The notes: generated by a model from the sequence alone, not told the origin. DNA of 64,000 bases from Pseudomonas helvetica (GCF_039908645.1 NZ_CP150917.1:5343501-5407500); one strand, 5' to 3'. Counted from the first letter of the stretch, positions 27,036 to 37,480 are shown. Translations and numbers: made by a program.

Positions 27036-28160
27036 TCAGGTTGCGATCACTTGCCGCAATTGAGGGGCGGCGAGAATGAATTCGAGGAGCATCGCGATCA
27101 GATTGATCACATCCTCGTCCGCTACCCCGACCACCCGAGAGTTGCCACTTTTGACGCTGACCCGGGTCAGCAACTGTTCAAGCTGATTGCGCAGGTCAAA
27201 ATCATCCTGGGCGCCAGGGGCCGGCACGTATTGCTGCAAGTGCGAGAGCAGGCGCAGCAGATCGCGGGTCGAGATGGGCTGGCTCTGGGCGCTGGCTTCG
27301 AGGGTCGGCGCAACATTGTCGCGCACGGGGTACAGCAACGCCTGCAAGGTGGCGAAGACTTCTTGCACGCTTTTATCGTCGTGCGTGCTGTTGGATCTGA
27401 CGCCCGACTCGCTGGACTCCGCATGAACACTGGCCGCCGCCCGGCCCGTGACACGACGTGCGGGGGCGGTCTTGAGTTCAGGCAGAACGCCAGTGGCGAT
27501 CAGCAATTGGTTGGCTTGCGCATAGAGCTGATCGGCATCGCTGAGCACATAGCGTTCGAACAATTTGAGGATGATCAGCTTGACCTTGATCTCCACCCCC
27601 AGATTGCGTCCGGCCTGCAAAAAATACTCGCAGAGCATCGCCGGCCCCATGGGATTGCGCGAATCATCCAGGGGCTTGCCCAGCAGAGAGCTCAGGCGCG
27701 CGGTCAGCTGTCCAAGGGCAAAGCCGTCCCGGTTGAGCGCCTTGGCGACCATGGCTTCAAGCGCCGCTTGCCGCTCAGGCTGGTCATCGGGGAGTTCGAT
27801 CGAAGGGTCTGGATTCATCGCCAACGGCAAGGCGGCGTGAGTCGGGTCGTACTGGATGAGGCCGGCAAAGGCCTCGAAGAAAAGCTCGTGAAAGCCGCGC
27901 TCGATGTTTTTGCGCTTGAGGCGCAAATCGCGCATGGCTTCAAAGAAGATGTTCTGCTCGACATTGGTCTGTGCCCGGTCAGCCATTTCGAACAAGGTGT
28001 CGTCGGCATTATCAAACATCTCCTGCAAACCAAGCCTGAGTTGTTGCGCAGCCTTGTCGCGAACCTGAAGCAGAATCACCGGCAGGCGGGCGAGCGGCGA
28101 TGGATTCGCCTGACCGGTAGCGGCCTTGTGCAAAGGCACTACATTCCCGTCGTTGTGCAT
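27036..28160 (-). CDS. DUF1631 family protein, apparently C-terminally shortened
   Basis: A 374-aa protein whose N-terminal part matches the DUF1631 family as I know it from pseudomonads (LPVILLQVRDKAAQQLRLGLQ, FDNADDTLFEMADRAQ, NIFFEAMRDLRLKRK, STRDLLRLLSHLQQYVP, DEDVINLIAMLLEFIL). Family members are usually about 700 aa or more. Here the frame stops 11 residues after LLEFIL and only 53 bases remain before ampD, so the C-terminal half is absent. No leftover coding is seen downstream. The ATG at 28160 was chosen for its GGAGG box and MHNDG start. It is predicted to be helical with no membrane segments. Function is unknown. Confidence 0.8.
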   Translation of the reverse strand: MHNDGNVVPLHKAATGQANPSPLARLPVILLQVRDKAAQQLRLGLQEMFDNADDTLFEMADRAQTNVEQNIFFEAMRDLRLKRKNIERGFHELFFEAFAGLIQYDPTHAALPLAMNPDPSIELPDDQPERQAALEAMVAKALNRDGFALGQLTARLSSLLGKPLDDSRNPMGPAMLCEYFLQAGRNLGVEIKVKLIILKLFERYVLSDADQLYAQANQLLIATGVLPELKTAPARRVTGRAAASVHAESSESGVRSNSTHDDKSVQEVFATLQALLYPVRDNVAPTLEASAQSQPISTRDLLRLLSHLQQYVPAPGAQDDFDLRNQLEQLLTRVSVKSGNSRVVGVADEDVINLIAMLLEFILAAPQLRQVIAT

Positions 28161-28513
28161 CCAAGCCTCCTGCAAAGGGGGGATTCCTCCATTCAATGTG
28201 AAGCGACAAACGCACACGGCCGGCTCACAACGCAATCGTGATGCACCGCGCTGCATTTCAAGTGTCGGGAAGCCAAAGAAACGTCAAGGCCATGACGTCA
28301 AACGCAAGGCGCGATTATCTGCAAAAGACCTCCCGAGTGCCAGCAGACTCTGCATCGGTCCATGAAACAGCGCCCGATCACAGATCGGCATGCAGGGGTA
28401 ATGCGGGCGAGTCGACCAAGTGCAGGTTTTAGAACCTGCTGAAAGTGCTGGGCGTCTTGGGTTCGCTTGCAGCATGGCCCTATAATCGAGCCACTTTGTT
28501 TGTGGAGCCCGTT
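28161..28513. other. Intergenic region between divergent DUF1631 and nadC genes
   Basis: 353 bases without a supported gene. It holds the nadC promoter (28457-28486) and a perfect 7-pair inverted repeat GCAGGTT/AACCTGC at 28422-28439, about 18 bases upstream of the -35. No U-tract follows it, so it looks more like a protein site than a terminator. No other structure seen. Confidence 0.6.
28457..28486 (+). promoter_or_regulatory. nadC promoter
   Basis: TTGGGT (28457-28462), 18-base spacer, and a perfect TATAAT (28481-28486), 28 bases before the nadC ATG. Confidence 0.65.
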
Positions 28514-29362
28514 ATGCCGAATCTACGCCTCGCCGATTTGACCGCCGAAATCGAAGCCAACGTGCGCCGTGCGTTGCTTGAAGACATCGGCAGCGGCGAC
28601 ATCACCGCACAATTGATCCCGGCCGAACGCCTGGCCAAAGCCACGATCATTACCCGTGATGCGGCCGTCATCAGCGGCACCGCTTGGGTCGACGCGGTGT
28701 TCCGGCAACTGGACCCGCGCGTTGCGGTGCACTGGCAAGTGCGCGACGGTGAGCGCGTGAACCCCAATCAGGCGTTGTTTCACCTCGAAGGCCCCGCCCG
28801 CTCGCTGCTGACCGGCGAGCGTAGTGCGCTGAATTTTCTGCAACTGCTTTCCGGTGTCGCCACTCGTGCGCAATACCTGGCCGACTTCGTTGCCGATACT
28901 CAGGTGAAACTGCTGGATACCCGCAAAACCCTGCCTGGGTTGCGATTGGCGCAAAAGTACGCCGTGACCTGCGGCAGCTGTCACAACCACCGCATCGGCC
29001 TGTACGACGCTTTTCTGATCAAGGAAAACCATATCGCTGCCTGCGGCGGCATCCCTCAAGCCATCGCCGCCGCGCACAAGATCGCGCCGGGCAAACCGGT
29101 GGAGATTGAAGTGGAAAGCCTGGAGGAGCTCAAGGAGGCCCTGGCGGCGGGGGCCGATATCATCATGCTCGATGAGCTGAGCCTGGAGGACATGCGTGAA
29201 GCCGTGCGGCTGAATGCCGGCAAGGCGAAACTCGAGGCCAGCGGTGGCGTCAACGAAAGCACCTTGCGACCGATCGCCGAGACGGGCGTGGATTACATCT
29301 CGATTGGGGCGATGACCAAGGATGTGAAGGCCGTAGACCTGTCGATGCGCTTGAGTCTCTGA
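28514..29362 (+). CDS. nadC: Nicotinate-nucleotide pyrophosphorylase (carboxylating)
   Basis: A 282-aa quinolinate phosphoribosyltransferase that makes nicotinate mononucleotide in NAD synthesis. Visible blocks are [13 protein letters not shown] (N-terminal), [12 protein letters not shown] (about 138-150, substrate arginines), [19 protein letters not shown] (about 158-176), [13 protein letters not shown] and ASGG. The ATG at 28514 gives the standard start [10 protein letters not shown]; an upstream in-frame start at 28445 would cross the promoter. It is followed by a strong symmetric terminator shared with the convergent DUF6388 gene. Confidence 0.95.
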   Translation: MPNLRLADLTAEIEANVRRALLEDIGSGDITAQLIPAERLAKATIITRDAAVISGTAWVDAVFRQLDPRVAVHWQVRDGERVNPNQALFHLEGPARSLLTGERSALNFLQLLSGVATRAQYLADFVADTQVKLLDTRKTLPGLRLAQKYAVTCGSCHNHRIGLYDAFLIKENHIAACGGIPQAIAAAHKIAPGKPVEIEVESLEELKEALAAGADIIMLDELSLEDMREAVRLNAGKAKLEASGGVNESTLRPIAETGVDYISIGAMTKDVKAVDLSMRLSL

Positions 29363-29370
29363 CAAAAAGA

Positions 29371-29400
29371 AACGCCAGCCTCATGAGGCTGGCGTTGCTT
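29371..29400. terminator. Bidirectional terminator between nadC and DUF6388 gene
   Basis: AACGCCAGCCTCATGAGGCTGGCGTT (stem 29371-29396) is a perfect palindrome with A-rich left and T-rich right flanks. It can end both converging transcripts. Confidence 0.85.
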
Positions 29401-29706
29401 TCAAACCACCAGATTGTTCATCTCGCAGTATTCTTCCCACTCGACGCCCAGCACTTCGGCTGCTTCCTTGTGCAACGCAAGGCGCGTCGCTTCGTATTCT
29501 TCCGGCGTTGAGGTGTACTTGAGCGTCAGCTCCCAAGGCTGCAAGCCCTGTGCTTCTGCCTCGTCCTCGAACGCCCACTGAATCTGATCTTTCTGATCGT
29601 CGGCGCTCAGGTTCTTGATCTCTTCCATCAATTCTGGCGCATCAAGCATGTACTTCTTGAGGGCCTCTTCGTGTCTTTGCTCTTGAGTCATTTCGTTCAC
29701 GGTCAT
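29401..29706 (-). CDS. DUF6388 family small protein
   Basis: A 101-aa acidic cytoplasmic protein with no signal or membrane segment. It has an EEALKKYM...APELMEEIKNLSADDQKDQIQWAFEDEAE stretch and a C-terminal WEEYCEMNNLVV, as in the pseudomonad DUF6388 family (assignment from memory). The ATG at 29706 has GAGAA upstream; a longer start at 29724 adds six residues. It is convergent with nadC. Function unknown. Confidence 0.75.
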   Translation of the reverse strand: MTVNEMTQEQRHEEALKKYMLDAPELMEEIKNLSADDQKDQIQWAFEDEAEAQGLQPWELTLKYTSTPEEYEATRLALHKEAAEVLGVEWEEYCEMNNLVV

Positions 29707-30008
29707 GGCGTTCTCGCTGATCATGGGAATGGAAGATGGATCTGGATCATCAAGGATCTCTCTGACGCAGGAAACCGTTTGAAGCCCGGTTTATCTGGCC
29801 TTCAGAACCATTCGGGATCATCTGAAAACTGCTGGGCGATGCTCATGCAGGCACCGAATATAGGACGTTTGGCCCACGAATTACACGGCTCTTTACATCT
29901 ATTCCACAAAAAGTTTCACGCAGGGTGCGTCGAGAGCCTCGGGAACATAATTTCAAATCCAAAGTCATAGCGATGTGCCATATCGGTACTTCACAAGGAA
30001 CCTCAGTG
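29707..30008. other. Intergenic region upstream of coiled-coil gene
   Basis: About 302 bases between divergent genes. A CAAGGAAC ribosome-like box precedes 30009. An AT-rich segment (about 29870-29910 and 29945-29975) could hold promoters, but no hexamer pair is convincing. No supported gene. Confidence 0.4.
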
Positions 30009-30515
30009 ATGCGCAGTTTTTCGAAGCTTTCCTCTGTTCTGTCCGCCAGCGCAATGACCGCCCTGCTGGGTGTCCTGGCTCTGCCGGGCACCGCAATGGC
30101 CAGCATTGAGCTGAGCAACAGCGGTCCGTCTTACGATGACAAACTCTCCGCCATCCACTATGAATACGGCAAGGACGTTCTGGTCAAAAGTGATTTCCGC
30201 ATCGACGAACTGAAAAAGATGCAGGAAACCATCAACAACCAGACGCGCCAGATCGAAGAACTCAAGCGCAGCAGCGGTTCCAGCTCAAGCTCCAGCAGCA
30301 AGGAGATCGACGACCTCAAGAGCAAGGTCAAAGAGCAGGAACGTGATCTGGATAAGCTCGGTCGGCAGGTGGAAGACCTCAAGCGCAACAGCGGCTCCAG
30401 CTCCAGCTCGAACAGCAGCGAGATCTCGAACCTGAAACGGACCATCAGCGATCAGGATCGTGCGATGGATCAGCTCAAACGTACCGTCGAGGAGCTGAGT
30501 AGAAAGGTGAAATAA
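30009..30515 (+). CDS. Exported coiled-coil protein with serine linkers
   Basis: A 168-aa protein that I do not recognise as a named family. Residues 1-32 are a signal peptide (cleavage expected after GTAMA-SIEL). After a short globular start (SIELSNSGPSYDDKLSAIHYEYGK) it has three heptad-rich helices separated by two serine-rich linkers: IEELKRSSGSSSSSSSKEID and VEDLKRNSGSSSSSNSSEIS. The repeated unit is helix-LKR-(S/N)SG-serines-helix. It is probably periplasmic or surface-associated, and not lipidated. The ATG at 30009 was chosen because the signal peptide begins there; an in-frame upstream start would add 28 non-signal residues. It precedes tRNA-Thr on the opposite strand. Confidence 0.78.
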   Translation: MRSFSKLSSVLSASAMTALLGVLALPGTAMASIELSNSGPSYDDKLSAIHYEYGKDVLVKSDFRIDELKKMQETINNQTRQIEELKRSSGSSSSSSSKEIDDLKSKVKEQERDLDKLGRQVEDLKRNSGSSSSSNSSEISNLKRTISDQDRAMDQLKRTVEELSRKVK

Positions 30516-30525
30516 CAGGGGGAAG

Positions 30526-30601
30526 TGGTGCCCGAGACAGGAATCGAACCTGCGACCTTCGCGTTACGAGTGCGCTGCTCTACCGGCTGAGCTACACGGG
30601 C
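30526..30601 (-). tRNA. tRNA-Thr (anticodon CGT)
   Basis: A 76-base gene with encoded CCA. The T arm (GGTTCGAT) and D arm (AGCTCAG) are standard, and the anticodon loop CTCGTAA gives CGT. The acceptor has one T-T mismatch at the sixth pair. It lies between the coiled-coil gene and pnp. Confidence 0.92.
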
Positions 30602-30682
30602 GGTGGGCTAAAGCTAGCACTGAGTTTGGGGTCGGGCAACCTGGACAAGCGCCTCATTTTTCACGGATTTGCTCTGAGCCTC

Positions 30683-30711
30683 TGTAGCAGCTGGCTTCGC
30701 CAGCTGCTACA
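30683..30711. repeat. Short perfect REP hairpin
   Basis: TGTAGCAGCTGGC, loop TTC, and GCCAGCTGCTACA: 13 perfect pairs, between tRNA-Thr and the pnp terminator. Confidence 0.85.
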
Positions 30712-30735
30712 AGGGCGCATTTACTGCACACAGCA

Positions 30736-30762
30736 AAACGCCCCGAACCAGTCGGGGCGTTT
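30736..30762 (-). terminator. Terminator of the pnp operon
   Basis: AAACGCCCCGA and TCGGGGCGTTT form an 11-pair stem, with a T-tract on the minus strand, 30 bases beyond the pnp stop. Confidence 0.85.
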
Positions 30763-30791
30763 GCTTGTTCAGCGCTTAAGCTGCGGGGTAA

Positions 30792-32897
30792 TTAAACGCC
30801 CGAAGCCTTGGCTGCTGCTACGTCTTTGATGGACAGCTTGATACGGCCGCGGTTGTCCACGTCCAGTACCAGTACTTCCACTTCCTGGCCTTCTTTCAGG
30901 ATGTCGGTCACTTTCTCAACGCGAGCGTCGCTCAGCATGGAGATGTGAACCAGACCGTCCTTGCCCGGCAGGATGTTGACGAATGCGCCGAAGTCGACGA
31001 TGCGCTCAACTTTACCGACGTAGATCTTGCCGATTTCAGCTTCAGCGGTGATGCCCAGAACGCGCTGACGAGCGGCTTCAGCGGCTTCCTTGGTTTCGCC
31101 GAAGATCTTGATCGAGCCGTCGTCTTCGATGTCGATCGAAGCCTTGGTCTCTTCACAGATCGCACGAATGGTCGCGCCGCCTTTACCGATAACATCACGG
31201 ATTTTGTCGGTGTCGATTTTCATCGCGATCATGGTCGGAGCATTTTCCGACAGCTCGGTACGCGACTGGGCAATGATCTGGTTCATCTGGCCGAGGATGT
31301 TCAGGCGCGCTTCCAGGGCTTGGCCCAGAGCGATTTCCATGATTTCTTCGGTGATGCCTTTGATCTTGATGTCCATCTGCAGCGCGGTAACACCTTTGGA
31401 GGTACCGGCTACTTTGAAGTCCATGTCGCCCAGGTGGTCTTCGTCACCCAGGATGTCGGTCAGGACGGCGAACTTCTCGCCTTCTTTAACCAGACCCATG
31501 GCGATACCGGCAACCGGCGCCTTCATTGGCACGCCAGCGTCCATCAGGGCCAGGGAAGCACCGCAAACCGACGCCATCGAGCTGGAACCGTTGGATTCGG
31601 TGATTTCCGATACCACACGGATGGTGTACGGGAACACGTCGGCAGCAGGCAGCATGGCCTGAACCGAACGACGGGCCAGACGGCCGTGACCGATTTCACG
31701 ACGACCAGCGCCACCCATGCGACCACACTCGCCCACCGAGAACGGAGGGAAGTTGTAGTGCAGCATGAACGGGTCTTTTTTCTCGCCTTCCAGGGTGTCC
31801 AGCAGTTGTGCGTCACGGGCGGTGCCCAGTGTCGCAACGACCAGAGCCTGGGTTTCGCCACGGGTGAACAATGCCGAACCGTGGGTCTTCGGCAGAACGC
31901 CAACTTCGATGTTCAGCGGACGTACGGTGCGGGTGTCGCGGCCGTCGATACGCGGCTTGCCGTTAACGATGTTTTCGCGAACGGTACGGTATTCGATTTC
32001 ACCGAAAGCTGCTTTGACTTCGCTGGACGAAGGCTGGCCTTCTTCACCGGACAGCTTGGCTACAACCTGGTCTTTCAGTTCGCCCAGGCGAGCGTAACGG
32101 TCGGCCTTGACGGTGATGGTGTAAGCCTGGGAAATCGCGTCGCCGAACTCGGCACGGATAGCGCCCAGCAGTGCGGTGGCTTCAGGCTGAGGAGCCCAGG
32201 TCCAGGTTGGCTTGGCAGCTTCGGCAGCCAGTTCTTTAACAGCGTTGATCACAACCTGGAACTCGTCGTGAGCAAACAGTACCGCGCCCAGCATCTGGTC
32301 TTCGGTCAGCTCTTTGGCTTCCGATTCAACCATCAATACCGCTTCCGAAGTACCGGCAACGACCATGTCCAGGCTCGATGCTTTCAGTTGTTCGTAAGTC
32401 GGGTTCAGCAGGTAGCCAGTGCTTTCGTGGAACGCAACGCGGGCAGCGCCGATCGGGCCATCGAAAGGAATGCCGGAGATCGCCAGCGCAGCCGAGGTAC
32501 CGATCATCGCAGCGATGTCCGGATCGGTCTTCTTGCTGGTGGAAACGACGGTGCAGACAACCTGCACTTCGTTCATGAAACCTTCCGGGAACAGCGGACG
32601 GATCGGACGGTCGATCAGTCGGGAAGTCAGGGTTTCTTTCTCGGAAGGACGGCCTTCGCGCTTGAAGAAACCGCCAGGGATCTTACCGGCAGCGTAGGTT
32701 TTTTCCTGGTAGTGAACAGACAGGGGGAAGAAGCCCTTGCCTGGATCGGCTTGCTTGGCACCGACTACGGTCACCAATACGCTGACGTCGTCGTCAACGG
32801 TGACCAATACTGCGCCGGAGGCCTGACGGGCGATACGGCCAGTCTCGAGGGTAACGGTCGACTGACCGAACTGGAATTTTTTGATTACCGGGTTCAC
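30792..32897 (-). CDS. pnp: Polyribonucleotide nucleotidyltransferase
   Basis: A 701-aa phosphorolytic 3'-5' exoribonuclease of the RNA degradosome. Two RNase PH-like halves are present (first at about 1-210, second from about 310, with the [19 protein letters not shown] block). Then come the KH domain with GxxG ([15 protein letters not shown], about 560) and the S1 domain ([23 protein letters not shown], about 625-695). Length is normal. Last gene of the rimP-nusA-infB-rbfA-truB-rpsO-pnp set. The 197-base gap to rpsO holds a tandem repeat and may carry the processing leader used for autocontrol in relatives. Confidence 0.97.
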   Translation of the reverse strand: MNPVIKKFQFGQSTVTLETGRIARQASGAVLVTVDDDVSVLVTVVGAKQADPGKGFFPLSVHYQEKTYAAGKIPGGFFKREGRPSEKETLTSRLIDRPIRPLFPEGFMNEVQVVCTVVSTSKKTDPDIAAMIGTSAALAISGIPFDGPIGAARVAFHESTGYLLNPTYEQLKASSLDMVVAGTSEAVLMVESEAKELTEDQMLGAVLFAHDEFQVVINAVKELAAEAAKPTWTWAPQPEATALLGAIRAEFGDAISQAYTITVKADRYARLGELKDQVVAKLSGEEGQPSSSEVKAAFGEIEYRTVRENIVNGKPRIDGRDTRTVRPLNIEVGVLPKTHGSALFTRGETQALVVATLGTARDAQLLDTLEGEKKDPFMLHYNFPPFSVGECGRMGGAGRREIGHGRLARRSVQAMLPAADVFPYTIRVVSEITESNGSSSMASVCGASLALMDAGVPMKAPVAGIAMGLVKEGEKFAVLTDILGDEDHLGDMDFKVAGTSKGVTALQMDIKIKGITEEIMEIALGQALEARLNILGQMNQIIAQSRTELSENAPTMIAMKIDTDKIRDVIGKGGATIRAICEETKASIDIEDDGSIKIFGETKEAAEAARQRVLGITAEAEIGKIYVGKVERIVDFGAFVNILPGKDGLVHISMLSDARVEKVTDILKEGQEVEVLVLDVDNRGRIKLSIKDVAAAKASGV

Positions 32898-32982
32898 GGT
32901 GTCCTACCTTCTTTGTGGCTCTTGGGGGAACTGGTTTTCTTGCGAAATTCTTGGGCAATGCCGGGAATCGGCCCGACTTTGA

Positions 32983-33016
32983 TTGTCCAGATAAAACTGT
33001 TGTCCAGATAAAACTT
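32983..33016. repeat. 17-base tandem duplication between rpsO and pnp
   Basis: TTGTCCAGATAAAACT(G/T) occurs twice back to back (32983-32999 and 33000-33016). It lies in the rpsO-pnp spacer; minus-strand copies read AGTTTTATCTGGACAA. It is too long to arise by chance. Confidence 0.85.
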
Positions 33017-33094
33017 GAGGCTGGGAGCCTGCCATGCGCCGGCGGGAAACCCGCTGACGCACGACAGACAACCAACCTCTAGCGCAATCGCTTA

Positions 33095-33364
33095 TTAGCG
33101 ACGCAGACCCAGGCGAGCGATCAGAGCGCTGTAACGGCTCACGTCCTTGCCTTTCAGGTAGTCCAGCAGCTTGCGACGCTGGTTTACCATGCGGATCAGA
33201 CCACGACGGGAGTGGTGATCTTTACCGTTGGCCTTGAAGTGACCTTGCAGTTTGTTGATGTTGTGGGTCAGCAGTGCAACTTGCACTTCTGGCGAACCAG
33301 TGTCACCAACAGCTTGCTGGTAGTCAGCTACGATTTGAGCTTTTTCTTGAACGTCGAGAGCCAT
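33095..33364 (-). CDS. rpsO: 30S ribosomal protein S15
   Basis: Standard 89-aa S15, which binds 16S rRNA and nucleates the platform. Signature positions [27 protein letters not shown] and LLDYLKGKD are present. The spacer upstream (33365-33481) has hairpins that could serve S15 translational feedback. It lies between truB and pnp, as in E. coli. Confidence 0.97.
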   Translation of the reverse strand: MALDVQEKAQIVADYQQAVGDTGSPEVQVALLTHNINKLQGHFKANGKDHHSRRGLIRMVNQRRKLLDYLKGKDVSRYSALIARLGLRR

Positions 33365-33383
33365 GAGGCAATCCTTTTATCAG

Positions 33384-33431
33384 GAAACTGTTTCAAAGAA
33401 ACAGCTTCAACAGGCCAGGGACAAATCCCTG
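33384..33431 (-). promoter_or_regulatory. Two hairpins in the rpsO leader
   Basis: GAAACTGTTTC/GAAACAGCTTC (33384-33408, one mismatch) and CAGGGA/TCCCTG (33416-33431) lie just upstream of rpsO on the transcribed minus strand. They are candidates for S15 autoregulation or processing. No U-tract follows. Confidence 0.45.
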
Positions 33432-33481
33432 TATCTAAAAATGAGTAGTGACCGTGCCTGTTAACAGCCACCCTCGTTCGG

Positions 33482-34399
33482 TCATTCTGACCGAATCAGT
33501 CGACGTGGCGCGATGCGCCCATCTTCGCTCACTTCACCGATACCGATGAAGCGACCATTGTGATCCTGTACGCGTACCATACCGAACTTCGGTGCATCCG
33601 GGGCGCGTACCGGCTGGCCGTTTAGCCAGTAGAACGAGCTGTGCTCCGAGAACTGCAACAGTGGCCAATCCAGCAAGCCGCTGTCCGATGGCATCAGGAA
33701 GCGATCAACCGCTTCGTTGCCGCCTTCGGCATGTACTGCTTCCAACTCTTCCAGCGTGACCGTCTGGGCCAGGCTGAACGGACCGGCCTGGGTACGTCGC
33801 AACTGCGCAACGTAAGCGCCACAACCGAGTGCTTCACCAATATCCTCCACGAGGGTGCGGATATAGGTGCCTTTACTGCAATCTACGGCGAAGCGCGCAG
33901 TATCACCTTCAAAGGCCAGCAATTCCAAGCGCGCAATAGTAACAGAACGCGGTTCGCGCTCCACCACTTCACCTGCACGCGCCAACTTGTACAACGGCTG
34001 ACCGTCACGCTTGAGGGCTGAGTACATCGGCGGTATCTGACTGATTTGCCCACGAAATTTCGGCAAAACCGCTTCGATATCGGCGCGACAAACGGTCACC
34101 GGGCGCTCCTGCAAAACCTCACCTTCAGCGTCTGCCGTGGTGGTGGTCTTGCCCAATTGCGCCAGGGTTTCATAGCCCTTGTCGGAGTCGAGCAGGTATT
34201 GCGAGAACTTGGTCGCCTCACCGAAGCACAGCGGCAACACGCCGGTGGCCAACGGATCAAGACTGCCGGTGTGCCCGGCCTTCTCGGCATTGAGCAGCCA
34301 GCGAACCTTCTGCAAGGCCGCGTTGGAGGTGAACCCCAGCGGCTTGTCGAGCAGGATGATACCGCTGACGTTACGACGGATACGTTTGACCTGAGCCAC
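33482..34399 (-). CDS. truB: tRNA pseudouridine(55) synthase
   Basis: A 305-aa enzyme making pseudouridine 55 in the tRNA T loop. The catalytic Asp is in GSLDPLATG (D48), with the [14 protein letters not shown] start and a C-terminal PUA-like part (FRVQDH..., RLIRSE). Three bases separate its start from the rbfA stop. Part of the infB operon. Confidence 0.96.
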   Translation of the reverse strand: MAQVKRIRRNVSGIILLDKPLGFTSNAALQKVRWLLNAEKAGHTGSLDPLATGVLPLCFGEATKFSQYLLDSDKGYETLAQLGKTTTTADAEGEVLQERPVTVCRADIEAVLPKFRGQISQIPPMYSALKRDGQPLYKLARAGEVVEREPRSVTIARLELLAFEGDTARFAVDCSKGTYIRTLVEDIGEALGCGAYVAQLRRTQAGPFSLAQTVTLEELEAVHAEGGNEAVDRFLMPSDSGLLDWPLLQFSEHSSFYWLNGQPVRAPDAPKFGMVRVQDHNGRFIGIGEVSEDGRIAPRRLIRSE

Positions 34400-34402
34400 C
34401 GA

Positions 34403-34804
34403 TTACTCCTTGGTGTCTACGGGTTCTGCCGCAACCGGGTGCTGATTGTCTTCAGCCACGGCGCGTTCGATCAATGCCGACAGATGAGCGCCACGCACGA
34501 CGCTTTCGTCGTAGTGGAAGTGCAGCTGAGGAACGCTGCGCAGCTTCATCTCGCGAGCCAACTGCATGCGCAGGAAACCGGCGGCCGAGTTCAACACCTT
34601 GATGCTTTGAGCGATATCGTCTGCGCTGTCCTGCCCCATCACGGTGATGAAAATCTTGGCGTGACCGACGTCACGGCTGACTTCAACAGCGGTAATGGTG
34701 ACCAGGCCGACGCGCGGGTCTTTGACTTCACGACGGATCAGCTGTGCCAGCTCACGCTGCATCTGATCGCCGATACGTTGGGTACGGCTGTATTCTTTTG
34801 CCAT
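34403..34804 (-). CDS. rbfA: Ribosome-binding factor A
   Basis: A 133-aa KH-fold protein needed for 16S rRNA maturation and cold adaptation. Typical [26 protein letters not shown] and [15 protein letters not shown] blocks are present. A 159-base gap to infB contains an inverted GCCCGG motif (34861-34895, AACGCCCGG/CCGGGCGTT) that may be a terminator or processing hairpin. Confidence 0.96.
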   Translation of the reverse strand: MAKEYSRTQRIGDQMQRELAQLIRREVKDPRVGLVTITAVEVSRDVGHAKIFITVMGQDSADDIAQSIKVLNSAAGFLRMQLAREMKLRSVPQLHFHYDESVVRGAHLSALIERAVAEDNQHPVAAEPVDTKE

Positions 34805-34963
34805 GTCTTGTTACCTGTTACTGCCTCACGGTGAAACCCGTGTGGTCTGAAAGCGGCAAACGCCCGGCCTGACAGAAGCCAGACCGGGCGTTGCGTTTAG
34901 AGTCCGGGTGATGCGCCGTGCATTTGCATGCGGCTGCCCATCACGGCTCTTGAAGTGCGCGAG

Positions 34964-37480
34964 TTAGAGGCTGCGAGCAACCTGAACCTTCTCGAAGACT
35001 TCGATCTTGTCACCGACTTTGACGTCGTTGTAGCTCTTCACGCCGATACCGCATTCCATGCCGGCACGTACTTCGGAAGCGTCATCCTTGAAGCGGCGCA
35101 GGGACTCCAGCTCGCCTTCGAAGATAACGATGTCTTCACGCAGTACACGGATTGGACGGTTACGGTGCACAACACCTTCGATAACCATGCAACCGGCGAT
35201 CGCGCCGAACTTCGGCGAACGGAACACGTCGCGGACTTCAGCGATACCCAGGATGTTCTCCCGAACGTCGCTGCCAAGCATACCGGTCAGGGCTTTCTTG
35301 ACGTCTTCGATGATGTCGTAGATCACGTTGTAGTAACGCATATCCAGACCTTCCTGCTCGACGATCTTGCGAGCGCCAGCATCGGCACGCACGTTGAAGC
35401 CGAACAGTACAGCGTTGGAGGCCAGTGCCAGGTTGGCGTCGCTCTCGGTGATACCACCGACACCGCCACCGACTACACGCACTTGCACTTCGTCGTTACC
35501 CAGGCCGTTCAAGGCGCCGTTCAACGCTTCCAGCGAACCACGGACGTCGGATTTGAGGACGATGTTAAGCGTCTTCTTCTCTTCCTGGCCCATGTTCTCG
35601 AAGATGTTTTCCAGCTTGCCTGCGTGAGCACGAGCCAGTTTGACTTCACGGAACTTGCCTTGACGGAACAGAGCCACTTCACGGGCTTTCTTCTCGTCGG
35701 CAACCACGCTCATCTCGTCGCCAGCGTCCGGGGTACCGTCCAGGCCGAGAATCTCGACAGGGATGGAAGGACCGGCTTCCTTGATTGGCTTGCCGTTCTC
35801 GTCGAGCATGGCGCGAACGCGGCCATAGTTCGAACCGACCAACACCATGTCGCCTTGGCGCAGGGTGCCGTCCTGAACCAGAACGGTTGCAACCGGGCCA
35901 CGACCTTTGTCGAGACGCGATTCAACCACGACACCACGGCCAGGAGCCGAAGGAGTCGCTTTCAGTTCGAGAACTTCAGCTTGCAGCAGAACAGCTTCGA
36001 GCAGCTCGTCTACACCGGTACCGACTTTCGCCGAAACCGATACGAACGGAGTGTCGCCGCCCCACTCTTCCGAGGTCACGCCGTGAACCGACAGTTCGCT
36101 ACGGATGCGATCGAGATCGGCGCCCGGCTTGTCGATTTTGTTCACTGCAACAACCAGTGGAACACCAGCAGCCTTGGCGTGCTGTACGGCTTCAATGGTC
36201 TGCGGCATCACGCCGTCGTCCGCTGCAACCACCAGGATCACGATGTCGGTCGCCTTGGCACCACGAGCACGCATAGCGGTAAACGCGGCGTGACCCGGGG
36301 TATCGAGGAAGGTGACCATGCCGCGTTCGGTTTCAACGTGGTACGCACCGATGTGCTGGGTGATACCGCCGGCTTCGCCAGCCGCTACCTTGGCACGACG
36401 GATATAGTCGAGCAGCGAGGTCTTACCATGGTCAACGTGGCCCATTACGGTCACGACTGGCGCACGGGAGAAAGCCTCACCTTCAAACTTCAGGGACTCG
36501 GCCAGGGAATCTTCCAGGGCGGTGTCGCTGACCAGGGTCACTTTGTGGCCCAGCTCTTCAGCAACCAATTGAGCAGTTTCCTGGTCAAGTACCTGGTTGA
36601 TGGTCGCTGGAGTACCCAGTTTGAACATGAACTTGATGATTTCAGCAGCCTTGACCGACATCTGCTGAGCGAGATCGCCAACAGTGATGGTTTCGCCGAT
36701 CTTCACTTCGCGCACGACAGGGCCGGTTGGGCTCTGGAAACCGTGGGCGTTGCGTTTCTTCAGCTTGGCCTTGCCGCGACCACCACGACGGAAGCCATCG
36801 CTTTCTTCGTCGGTAGTCCGTGGAGCAACGCGTGGAGCAGGCGCCTTTTCCTTGACCGAAGCGCGATGTGGAGCGTTTTTGCGCTCACCATCACCCGCGC
36901 CACGACGATTGTTATCGTCGGCACGTGGTTTGTCCGGACGACGCTGTTCGTCGCGTTTGCGAGTGTCAGCCGCTGGCGCTGCTGCTACAACCGGTGCTTC
37001 ACGCACTGGCTCGGCAACTGCGACAGGTGCTGCAACAGCTTCAGTAGAAGCAGATTGCACAGCAGCAGGCTGGCGACGCGCTTCTTCTTCGGCGCGACGC
37101 TTGGCTTCTTCTTCAGCCTTCTGACGTGCAGCATTTTCTACTGCGCGACGCTCTTCCAGTTCGCGTTTGCGCTCGGCTTCGATTTCTTCCGGGCTGCGCT
37201 GTACGAAGACTTTCTTCTTGCGTACTTCAACGCTGATGCTTTTGCTGCCAGCAACACGCAGGGTGCTGGTGGTTTTACGCTGCAACGTGATTTTGCGCGG
37301 TTCTTCCACTTTCGCCTTGTGGCTGCTTTTCAAGTGAGTCAGCAAAGACTGCTTCTCACTGTCGGTCACATGTTCCTCGGCGGCGGTGTGCGGCAGACCT
37401 GCCTCACGCATCTGCTGCAGCAGGCGCTCTACCGGTGTTTTGACCTCATCGGCCAGTTGTTTCACCGTGACTTGCGTCAT
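34964..37480 (-). CDS. infB: Translation initiation factor IF-2
   Basis: An 838-aa initiation GTPase that places fMet-tRNA on the 30S subunit. The N-terminal IF2N domain (1-55) is followed by a long charged, Ala/Glu/Arg-rich linker (about 90-240) and the GTPase domain: G1 GHVDHGKT at 347-354, G3 DTPGH, G4 NKID. Domains II-IV end near residue 838. Length and the variable linker are normal. Operon member between nusA and rbfA. A later internal start producing a shorter IF-2 form is possible, but I see no strong ribosome site to place it. Confidence 0.97.
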   Translation of the reverse strand: MTQVTVKQLADEVKTPVERLLQQMREAGLPHTAAEEHVTDSEKQSLLTHLKSSHKAKVEEPRKITLQRKTTSTLRVAGSKSISVEVRKKKVFVQRSPEEIEAERKRELEERRAVENAARQKAEEEAKRRAEEEARRQPAAVQSASTEAVAAPVAVAEPVREAPVVAAAPAADTRKRDEQRRPDKPRADDNNRRGAGDGERKNAPHRASVKEKAPAPRVAPRTTDEESDGFRRGGRGKAKLKKRNAHGFQSPTGPVVREVKIGETITVGDLAQQMSVKAAEIIKFMFKLGTPATINQVLDQETAQLVAEELGHKVTLVSDTALEDSLAESLKFEGEAFSRAPVVTVMGHVDHGKTSLLDYIRRAKVAAGEAGGITQHIGAYHVETERGMVTFLDTPGHAAFTAMRARGAKATDIVILVVAADDGVMPQTIEAVQHAKAAGVPLVVAVNKIDKPGADLDRIRSELSVHGVTSEEWGGDTPFVSVSAKVGTGVDELLEAVLLQAEVLELKATPSAPGRGVVVESRLDKGRGPVATVLVQDGTLRQGDMVLVGSNYGRVRAMLDENGKPIKEAGPSIPVEILGLDGTPDAGDEMSVVADEKKAREVALFRQGKFREVKLARAHAGKLENIFENMGQEEKKTLNIVLKSDVRGSLEALNGALNGLGNDEVQVRVVGGGVGGITESDANLALASNAVLFGFNVRADAGARKIVEQEGLDMRYYNVIYDIIEDVKKALTGMLGSDVRENILGIAEVRDVFRSPKFGAIAGCMVIEGVVHRNRPIRVLREDIVIFEGELESLRRFKDDASEVRAGMECGIGVKSYNDVKVGDKIEVFEKVQVARSL

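Noticed and set aside
30945..33011. Long open frame (688 codons) antisense to pnp
   Set aside because: Complete overlap with a well-supported gene; low-complexity, shadow-like residues; no domain.
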